A stretch of DNA of 14,993 bases from an uncultured Methylotenera sp. (lineage in GTDB: Bacteria; Pseudomonadota; Gammaproteobacteria; Burkholderiales; Methylophilaceae). The position numbers and the translations under genes are program-made. Below are positions 10,356-14,993 of the stretch, in pieces; within the stretch, counting starts at the first letter, position 1, and each line of letters begins with the position of its first letter. Where the stretch lies: contig CALFXV010000054.1 of assembly GCA_937957775.1 (NCBI GenBank), positions 1 through 14,993 on the forward strand, written 5' to 3'. The notes beneath the pieces are model-generated. The model made no database searches, was not told the origin of the DNA, and worked only from the letters and a program-made list of their open reading frames with translations.

Positions 10356-10915
10356 GTGGTTTGGGCGTGCATGGGGGTAATGGGAATGATAGGGTATTTC
10401 CATTTCCAATTATCCGGTTGTTCGGCTATGGCTTGCATGCTGATGCAATCGACTGGGCAGGGCGCAAGGCACAATTCGCAGCCGGTGCATTCGGAAGCAA
10501 TAATGGTGTGCATGTGCTTGGCCGCGCCTAATATGGCATCGACCGGGCACGCTTGTATGCACAGTGTGCAGCCTATGCATGTGGCTTCATCGATGAAGGC
10601 CACGGATTTGGGTTTCGGTACACCGTGCTCGGCATTCAGTGGCTTGTATTCCACGCCCATTAAATCGGCCAGTGCGCGTGCCCCAGCATCGCCACCGGGT
10701 GGGCATTGGTTGATGTCGGCTTCACCGGCGGCAATGGCTGTGGCATAGGGTTTGCAACCGGGGTAGCCGCATTGGCCGCATTGCGTTTGCGGCAAGATAG
10801 CATCGATGCGCGCCACCAATGGGTCGCCATCGACTTTAAACAGCAAGGCGGATATGCCCAATAGCACCCCCAGTGTCAGGGCTAGGCCAAGCATAATGTA
10901 TAGAGCAGTTAGCAT
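10352..10915 (-). CDS. rsxB: Rsx/Rnf complex ferredoxin-like subunit B
   Basis: A 187-residue subunit. An N-terminal hydrophobic segment (3-25) anchors it to the membrane. Next is the 4Fe-4S domain of the family (C46, C49, C54, C71), then two bacterial ferredoxin motifs (C113/C116/C119/C123 and C143/C146/C149/C153), each C-x2-C-x2-C-x3-C-P. It carries electrons between the soluble donor and the membrane part. All twelve ligand cysteines are present. The stop codon overlaps the rsxC start (ATGA). The rsxA-rsxB gap of 43 bases is the widest within the rsx part and holds short AT-rich repeats; no good ribosome site is evident before this start. Confidence 0.97.
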   Translation of the reverse strand: MLTALYIMLGLALTLGVLLGISALLFKVDGDPLVARIDAILPQTQCGQCGYPGCKPYATAIAAGEADINQCPPGGDAGARALADLMGVEYKPLNAEHGVPKPKSVAFIDEATCIGCTLCIQACPVDAILGAAKHMHTIIASECTGCELCLAPCPVDCISMQAIAEQPDNWKWKYPIIPITPMHAQTT

Positions 10916-10917
10916 GC

Positions 10918-10967
10918 GTATTTAGCGGGTATATATCTGGTATGTATTTAGTATTTGTCTAGTATTT
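10918..10967. repeat. Short AT-rich direct repeats between rsxA and rsxB
   Basis: The hexamer GTATTT (AAATAC on the coding strand) occurs four times, at 10918-10923, 10944-10949, 10951-10956 and 10962-10967. The last copy lies inside the final codons of rsxA and its stop. Together they make the gap look like a small array. I do not know a function; replication slippage of a simple motif would explain it. Confidence 0.6.
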
Positions 10968-11552
10968 ATCGAGGCCGGCAAAGCCCATGAAGGCCAAACT
11001 CATTAATGCTGCCGTGACCATGGCGATGGCCGATCCTTTGAGCGCCATTGGGACATCGGCCGCTTCTAGGCGTTCACGCATGGAAGCAAACAGTATCAAT
11101 ACCAGTGAAAAGCCAAGTGCCCCCCCTAGACCAAAAAATAAGGACTCAATAAAGCTGTGGCTGGCCTGGGCATTCAATAGAGGTATGCCTAGCACCGCAC
11201 AATTGGTGGTGATTAATGGCAGGAAGATGCCTAAGCCTTGGTAGAGTGGGGGGAAGTTTTTTTCCATGACCATCTCGGTCAGTTGCACGACGCCGGCAAT
11301 CACGACAATGAAGGACAAGGTGCGCAGGTATTGCAGGTTATTTGCTTCCAGCAAATAGTGATTGATGCCCCAACTGGTCATGGAGCCTATGCTCAGCACA
11401 AAGGCGGTGGCGCCAGCCATGCCGATTGACGCTTCGAGTTTTTTAGACACGCCCATAAAGGGGCATAGACCCAATATTTTAACCAGTACGATGTTGTTCA
11501 CCAGCACCGTGCCAATCAGGATCATGAGGTAATGATGGAAGTCTGTGGTCAT
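10959..11552 (-). CDS. rsxA: Rsx/Rnf complex membrane subunit A
   Basis: A 197-residue membrane protein with about six helices, the first gene of the rsx operon and partner of RsxE. The pseudo-symmetric halves of the A/E pair are recognisable. LGLCPFMGV carries C30, and [12 protein letters not shown] carries C118; these cysteines are expected to ligate the buried Fe-S cluster. The start at 11552 gives the standard [21 protein letters not shown]-terminus. A clear -10 box lies only about 26 bases upstream, so the untranslated leader would be about 19 bases, and no Shine-Dalgarno sequence is seen in it. The gene ends with an AAATAC-TAG that begins the short repeat stretch before rsxB. Confidence 0.97.
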   Translation of the reverse strand: MTTDFHHYLMILIGTVLVNNIVLVKILGLCPFMGVSKKLEASIGMAGATAFVLSIGSMTSWGINHYLLEANNLQYLRTLSFIVVIAGVVQLTEMVMEKNFPPLYQGLGIFLPLITTNCAVLGIPLLNAQASHSFIESLFFGLGGALGFSLVLILFASMRERLEAADVPMALKGSAIAMVTAALMSLAFMGFAGLDKY

Positions 11553-11577
11553 AGTTAGTTTTTGAGTGTGTGGCTAA

Positions 11578-11628
11578 ATTATACTGTGTTTGTGTTTGGC
11601 TTAATTAGCTTACTTTAATGGGCTAATT
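11578..11628 (-). promoter_or_regulatory. Likely rsx operon promoter with overlapping dyad
   Basis: On the minus strand a perfect TATAAT occurs at 11583-11578. No strong -35 box sits 16-18 bases further upstream; the best words are AT-rich and poor. An inverted repeat with arms AATTAGC (11603-11609) and GCTAATT (11622-11628), separated by 12 bases, lies over that -35 area. This could be an activator or repressor site, which is inference. Confidence 0.6.
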
Positions 11629-11763
11629 GATCAAGCTGAGCTTAAGCAAAAAGGACTGCAATATACCCTTAACAAGGGGGTTACCAAAGCACGCTTTATT
11701 ATACCCATATAAGCGTATTGAATAAACGCACATTGTGCTTAGGGTTAAGGCTGTAAGGCTCAT

Positions 11764-11817
11764 AACTTATGCGTGCATAAGTTGTATTTTCAGCGGGCTT
11801 TTAAGTTAAAATATAAC
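11764..11817 (+). promoter_or_regulatory. Likely dapA promoter with 20-base perfect dyad
   Basis: A perfect dyad, arms AACTTATG (11764-11771) and CATAAGTT (11776-11783) around CGTG, lies just upstream of and touching a TTGTAT word (11782-11787). Candidate -10 boxes are TAAAAT (11807-11812) or TATAAC (11812-11817). The spacing from TTGTAT to TAAAAT is 19 bases, slightly long. The dapA start follows about 25 bases on. The dyad could be an operator or simply a palindrome; a regulator is not identified. Confidence 0.5.
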
Positions 11818-11841
11818 ATTCTGACTAGTTTAGGTTAGCGT

Positions 11842-12735
11842 ATGTTGCAAGCAAGTGCAGTCGCTCAGGGTAGCATGGTGGCCATCGTCACGCCGATGTT
11901 TGAAGACGGCCGTTTAGACATCCCTTCTTTAAATGCATTAATCGAATTTCATATCGCGCAAGGCAGCGATGGCATAGTCATCGTCGGCACCACGGGCGAG
12001 TCGCCTACGGTGGATTTTGATGAGCATTGCTTGTTAATCAAAACCGCGGTTGAGCAAGTACGTGGCCGTGTTTCTGTGATTGCCGGTACCGGTGCTAATT
12101 CAACCAAGGAAGCCATCGCGCTTACGCAAAAAGCCAAAGACTTGGGTGTGGACGCTTGTTTGTTGGTGGCGCCTTACTACAACAAACCCACTCAAGAAGG
12201 CTTGTATCAGCACTTTATGGCCATCGCCGATGCGGTTGCTATCCCACAAATTTTATACAACGTGCCGGGTCGGACTGGTTGCGACATCAGCAACGACACG
12301 GTTTTACGCTTGGCTCAACACTCGAATATCATCGGTATCAAAGACGCCACCGGCGGCATAGAGCGCGGCACCGATTTGTTGTTGCGTGCGCCGCAAGACT
12401 TTGCGGTATTAAGTGGTGACGATGCCACGGCCATGAGTTTGATGTTATTAGGCGGCAAAGGCGTGATATCCGTGACGGCCAATGTGGCACCTAAATTGAT
12501 GCACGATATGTGCGTTGCGGCCATGGCCGGTGACGCAGTTAAAGCACGTGGCATTAATGCCAAACTGTTCGGCTTACACCAAAAGCTGTTCGTGGAAGCC
12601 AATCCCATTCCAGTGAAATGGGTCTTGCAGGAAATGGGTTTAATTAAAGCCGGTATACGCTTACCCATGGTGCCTTTGTCTGCCGCTTACCACGATGTAC
12701 TGCGCGCCGCCTGCAAGCCAGCGCAAGTATTGTAA
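11842..12735 (+). CDS. dapA: 4-hydroxy-tetrahydrodipicolinate synthase
   Basis: A 297-residue class I aldolase that condenses pyruvate with aspartate semialdehyde, the first step specific to diaminopimelate and lysine. Catalytic residues are all present: Schiff-base lysine K167 in GIKDATGG, T50/T51 in GTTGES, Y139 in LYNVPGRTG and R144 in the same segment. The numbering is offset by 6 from E. coli DapA because of a slightly longer N-terminus. The Met at 11842 is preceded by a weak TAGG; the internal Met 12 (11875) would remove the short extension but would also cut into the start of the barrel, so the longer form is chosen. It heads a dapA-bamC-hydrolase unit, an order seen in many proteobacteria. 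Confidence 0.98.
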   Translation: MLQASAVAQGSMVAIVTPMFEDGRLDIPSLNALIEFHIAQGSDGIVIVGTTGESPTVDFDEHCLLIKTAVEQVRGRVSVIAGTGANSTKEAIALTQKAKDLGVDACLLVAPYYNKPTQEGLYQHFMAIADAVAIPQILYNVPGRTGCDISNDTVLRLAQHSNIIGIKDATGGIERGTDLLLRAPQDFAVLSGDDATAMSLMLLGGKGVISVTANVAPKLMHDMCVAAMAGDAVKARGINAKLFGLHQKLFVEANPIPVKWVLQEMGLIKAGIRLPMVPLSAAYHDVLRAACKPAQVL

Positions 12736-12785
12736 GATTGTCCAGAACGGGTTCAAACGATTTACTTTTGAGGTTAACGAAACAA

Positions 12786-14036
12786 ATGAATATCAAACAC
12801 AGCGCTCTTTACCTATTGATGCTTGCCAGTTTGGCGGCGTGCGATTCCATTCCGTTCATCAATAACACCTCGGATTACAAAGGTGCAGCGCGTTCGCGTC
12901 CATTGGAAGTGCCGCCGGATTTAACCGCCAGCCCAGTCAGCGATGCTTACACCATACCTGGCAGCACCAATTACTCCAGTTACAGCCAAGCGCAAGAAGG
13001 CCAAGAAGTGGCCGTGGAAAAAGTCTTGGCCACACCTGATGGCGTACGCTTGGAAAGGGCGGGCGCGCAACGTTGGTTAGTGGTGAATGCGCCAGCTGAA
13101 AAAGTATGGCCGGTGGTATTGGAGTTTTGGGCAGACCAAGGCTTTGCCGTGCGCTCAGAAAATGCACAATTGGGCGTGATGGAAACCGAGTGGGTGGACG
13201 CCGAGTCCATCAAAAAGGACGAGAAAGCCGGCTTAGGCGATCGTTTTGACAAGATGTTGGATAAATTATCCGGTTACGCCGATAAGAAAAAATTTCGCAC
13301 GCGTTTGGATAGAGGCGAAGAGGCTAATACCACTGAGATCTACATGACGCATCGCTCGGTTGCCGGTGCACCCGATGACGGTAAAAACCGCATTAAAACC
13401 CAGTTAGGTGAAATCGACACCGGCTACAAATTGGATAGCAAAACACCGATAGCCGAAGACGCTAGGGAAGCCGAATACGATGCCGAGTTGCTGCGTAGAC
13501 TTATGGTCAAATTGGGTGTGGAAGAGCAAAAATCCAAAACCATTATGGCGCAAGGCGTGACCATTAAACGGGCGGACGTTAGAAAAGAGGCCGATGGCAG
13601 CGCTAGTTTGATTTTAAACGACACGTTTGACCGGGCATGGCGCCGTGTAGGCTTGGCCTTGGATCGCGTGGGTTTTGTGATTGAAGATAAAGATCGCTCT
13701 AGTGGCCTGTTCTTTGTTCGCTATGCCGACGTGGATATAGACGATGCGCCTAAGACAAAGAAGGGCTTGTTGGACACCTTGAAATTCTGGGGTAACGAGG
13801 ATAAAAAAGAAAGCACCGCTGCTGCGCCTAAAGACGATAAAAGCATGATAGAAAAATTGAAATTCTGGGGCACCGATGACAAAGCGAAAGTGAACCCAGA
13901 AAAACAATACCGCATTAAAGTGGCGGAAGGCGACAAAGATAACAGCGTGGTAACGGTGGTGGATAAAGACGGTGCACGCGTTGCCACGACCACGGCCAAT
14001 CGCATTGTTGCCTTGATGTACGAACAACTGAAATAA
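12786..14036 (+). CDS. bamC: Outer membrane assembly lipoprotein BamC
   Basis: A 416-residue lipoprotein, a member of the BAM complex that folds beta-barrel proteins into the outer membrane. The signal peptide MNIKHSALYLLMLASLAAC ends in a lipobox with the acylated C19. Next comes the flexible BamC N-terminal segment (DYKGAARSRPLEVPPDLT, about 28-45) that in the family lies across BamD, then two helix-grip domains (about 85-215 and 250-410). The second domain has an insertion of about 60 residues, charged and with two copies of a KFWG motif. The start is taken at the ATG at 12786, with GAGG 12 bases upstream; a TTG at 12738 lies in the same frame, but the signal peptide only makes sense from 12786. 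It is 50 bases after dapA, as in E. coli. Confidence 0.95.
   Translation: MNIKHSALYLLMLASLAACDSIPFINNTSDYKGAARSRPLEVPPDLTASPVSDAYTIPGSTNYSSYSQAQEGQEVAVEKVLATPDGVRLERAGAQRWLVVNAPAEKVWPVVLEFWADQGFAVRSENAQLGVMETEWVDAESIKKDEKAGLGDRFDKMLDKLSGYADKKKFRTRLDRGEEANTTEIYMTHRSVAGAPDDGKNRIKTQLGEIDTGYKLDSKTPIAEDAREAEYDAELLRRLMVKLGVEEQKSKTIMAQGVTIKRADVRKEADGSASLILNDTFDRAWRRVGLALDRVGFVIEDKDRSSGLFFVRYADVDIDDAPKTKKGLLDTLKFWGNEDKKESTAAAPKDDKSMIEKLKFWGTDDKAKVNPEKQYRIKVAEGDKDNSVVTVVDKDGARVATTTANRIVALMYEQLK
13779..13870 (+). repeat. Duplicated KFWG segment in BamC
   Basis: The 14 bases TTGAAATTCTGGGG occur identically at 13779-13792 and 13857-13870, 78 bases apart and in the same reading frame. Around them, LLDTLKFWGNEDKK (about residue 332) and MIEKLKFWGTDDKA (about residue 358) are similar. 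This is a partial tandem duplication within a loop of the second BamC domain. Single aromatic-Trp loop motifs are, as I recall, found in other betaproteobacterial BamC proteins. Confidence 0.85.
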
Positions 14037-14050
14037 GCCGCTAGCTTATT
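14032..14050 (+). other. Hairpin across the bamC stop codon
   Basis: Arms AATAAGC (14032-14038) and GCTTATT (14044-14050) with loop CGCTA form a 7-base stem. It covers the bamC stop codon and ends 6 bases before the start of the next gene. No T-run follows, so it is not a typical terminator; it might slow ribosomes or RNase, or modulate translation of the downstream hydrolase, which lacks a clear ribosome site. Confidence 0.45.
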
Positions 14051-14056
14051 ATTTCT

Positions 14057-14830
14057 ATGCGCTTTGCCTCATTAGGCAGTGGCAGTGCCGGCAATGCTTT
14101 AGTGGTGCAGGCCGATGACACCTGCTTAATGTTGGATTGCGGTTTCAGTATAAAAGAAACGCTGGCCAGGTTAGCTAGGTTGCAGCTAGAGCCCAGTCAA
14201 ATTAATGGCATCGTTATCACCCATGAGCACGATGATCACGCCGGCGGCGCTTTTAAGTTTGCCGCCAAATTTAACATCCCCGTTTGGCTAAGTTACGGCA
14301 CCCTAAAAATGGTGGACCGTTACATGCCCAACCAACATAGCTTGGATTTGCATGTGGTAGACAGCCACCGTGCTTTTGCCATCCAGGGCATAGAAGTCCA
14401 ACCTTATCCTGTGCCACACGACGCGCGCGAACCCATACAATGCGTATTTTCTGATGGTGATAAGCGTTTAGGCGTGCTCACCGATGTCGGCAGAAGTACG
14501 CCACACATAGAGCAAACCCTAAGTGGCTGCCATGCCTTGGTGTTGGAATGCAATCACGATGCCGCCATGCTGCAAGTCGGCCCTTACAGTCGTTCGCTAA
14601 AAGTGCGAGTGGGTGGCGATTTAGGCCATTTGGAAAATTTAGCTTCGGCGAACATCTTGGCTAAATTGGATAACAGTCAATTGCAACACATCGTCGCGGC
14701 GCATTTGAGTGCCAAGAACAATACCCCGGATTTGGCCAAGCAAGCGTTGGCAGGGGTGTTAAGTTGTCAAACGGGTTGGGTGGCGGTAGCCGATCAGGCG
14801 CTAGGTTTGGATTGGCGTGAAATACGCTAA
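14057..14830 (+). CDS. YycJ-type metallo-beta-lactamase fold hydrolase
   Basis: A 257-residue hydrolase. The metal-binding motif THEHDDH (residues 55-61: H56, H58, D60, H61) is followed by H121, D143 in VLTDVG, H191 in LGHLEN and H216 in AAHLSAKNNTP, the pattern of the YycJ/WalJ branch. These enzymes belong to the wide metallo-beta-lactamase fold and usually bind two metals; the substrate is not established, with nucleic acid or a phosphodiester proposed for some relatives. There is no signal peptide, so it should be cytoplasmic. It begins 20 bases after bamC with no clear ribosome site, and closes the dapA-bamC unit before a strong terminator. The gene order dapA-bamC-hydrolase is common in betaproteobacteria. 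Confidence 0.92.
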   Translation: MRFASLGSGSAGNALVVQADDTCLMLDCGFSIKETLARLARLQLEPSQINGIVITHEHDDHAGGAFKFAAKFNIPVWLSYGTLKMVDRYMPNQHSLDLHVVDSHRAFAIQGIEVQPYPVPHDAREPIQCVFSDGDKRLGVLTDVGRSTPHIEQTLSGCHALVLECNHDAAMLQVGPYSRSLKVRVGGDLGHLENLASANILAKLDNSQLQHIVAAHLSAKNNTPDLAKQALAGVLSCQTGWVAVADQALGLDWREIR

Positions 14831-14844
14831 TAGGGTGAGATGGA

Positions 14845-14878
14845 AATAAAAAAGCCGACTAAAGTCGGCTTTTTTATT
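14845..14878. terminator. Bidirectional intrinsic terminator at the right
   Basis: A perfect 15-base stem (14845-14859 paired with 14864-14878) with loop TAAA. The GC core is GCCGAC/GTCGGC with six A before and six T after, so a T-run exists in both directions. It serves the plus-strand hydrolase gene and the converging minus-strand Ala-rich gene, which ends 17 bases to the right. Confidence 0.95.
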
Positions 14879-14894
14879 GCGTGCAAAGAGCTAA

Positions 14895-14993
14895 TTACTT
14901 AGCAGCTTCAGCTGGAGCAGCTGCAGGAGCAGCAGCGTCAGCAGCAGGAGCAGCTTCAGCAGCAGGAGCAGCTTCAGCAGCAGGAGCTTCAAC
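14895..14993 (-). CDS. Ala/Pro/Glu-rich protein, C-terminal part
   Basis: This is the last 32 codons and a TAA stop of a gene that starts beyond the right edge. The peptide reads VEAPAAEAAPAAEAAPAADA then AAPAAAPAEAAK, with no aromatic, basic (apart from the final Lys) or cysteine residues. It is evidently a repeat-built, low-complexity acidic tail. Codon use in the repeats is almost all GCT for Ala and CCT for Pro, which differs from the mixed Ala codons of the neighbours and suggests high expression or recent repeat expansion. I do not recognise the family; it could be a small Ala-rich envelope or DNA-associated protein, but the diagnostic N-terminus is absent. Confidence 0.7.
   Translation of the reverse strand, partial: VEAPAAEAAPAAEAAPAADAAAPAAAPAEAAK
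14940..14990 (-). repeat. 18-base tandem repeats in the Ala-rich gene
   Basis: Two perfect 18-base copies lie side by side (14940-14957 and 14958-14975), encoding EAAPAA each. They are followed by a 15-base version missing one Ala codon (14976-14990). The array runs to within 3 bases of the window edge and may continue beyond. The in-frame unit means copy changes would leave the reading frame intact. Confidence 0.95.

Noticed and set aside
10356..10409. A longer RsxC start adding 18 residues inside rsxB.
   Set aside because: The extension ([18 protein letters not shown]) does not resemble RsxC, and the ATG overlapping the rsxB stop gives the usual coupled start.
11665..11680. CCCTT-AAC-AAGGG hairpin as a terminator or riboswitch part upstream of dapA.
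   Set aside because: The stem is only 5 bases with no T-run after it, and no known lysine-riboswitch core can be built in this region.
12738..12785. A TTG start for BamC giving 16 more residues.
   Set aside because: It would put a polar, charged stretch ahead of the lipoprotein signal peptide, which begins properly at the ATG at 12786.
14940..14990. A CRISPR-like or spacer-repeat array at the right edge.
   Set aside because: The repeats are contiguous 18-base units without spacers and encode an in-frame EAAPAA peptide.

Overview
The window is a stretch of conserved bacterial chromosome with compact, mostly operonic gene order and no recognisable mobile element, CRISPR array, rRNA or tRNA. 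The protein sequences and gene neighbourhoods (DUF721 / M23 peptidase / secA; rsxABCDGE-nth-DUF1841; dapA-bamC-metallo-beta-lactamase) point to a betaproteobacterium of moderate GC. Methylophilaceae or a near relative in Nitrosomonadales is my best guess. The class is well supported; the family is inference.

Left part (1-4980). On the minus strand, the first 66 codons of a membrane pyrophosphatase (hppA) run off the left edge. It lies downstream of a DUF721/DciA-like gene on the same strand, across about 300 non-coding bases. Divergent from DUF721 runs a plus-strand set: a membrane-anchored M23 peptidase, secA, and a small cysteine-motif DUF1289 protein. A strong bidirectional terminator (4940-4977) closes it.

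Middle part (4991-11552). The whole minus strand here reads as one operon, rsxA-rsxB-rsxC-rsxD-rsxG-rsxE-nth-DUF1841. The six Rsx/Rnf subunits form an ion-translocating, flavin- and Fe-S-containing membrane electron-transfer complex. nth (endonuclease III, itself an Fe-S enzyme) and DUF1841 follow with short gaps and share the terminator at 4940-4977.

Right part (11553-14993). A 289-base divergent control region separates rsxA from dapA and holds a good -10 box for rsxA and a 20-base perfect dyad beside the likely dapA promoter. The plus strand then reads dapA (lysine/diaminopimelate synthesis), bamC (outer-membrane assembly lipoprotein) and a YycJ-type metallo-hydrolase, ending at a second bidirectional terminator (14845-14878). 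That terminator also serves a minus-strand gene whose Ala/Pro/Glu-rich, tandem-repeat tail runs off the right edge.

Most of this is ordinary core genome and I see no convincing new multi-gene system. The points most worth a second look are the M23 gene in the position occupied by secM in Enterobacteria, the dyad at the dapA promoter, the duplicated KFWG segment inside BamC, the repeat-built Ala-rich protein at the right edge, and the question of whether the Rsx/Rnf complex here works as a SoxR reducer or as a general ferredoxin:NAD oxidoreductase.
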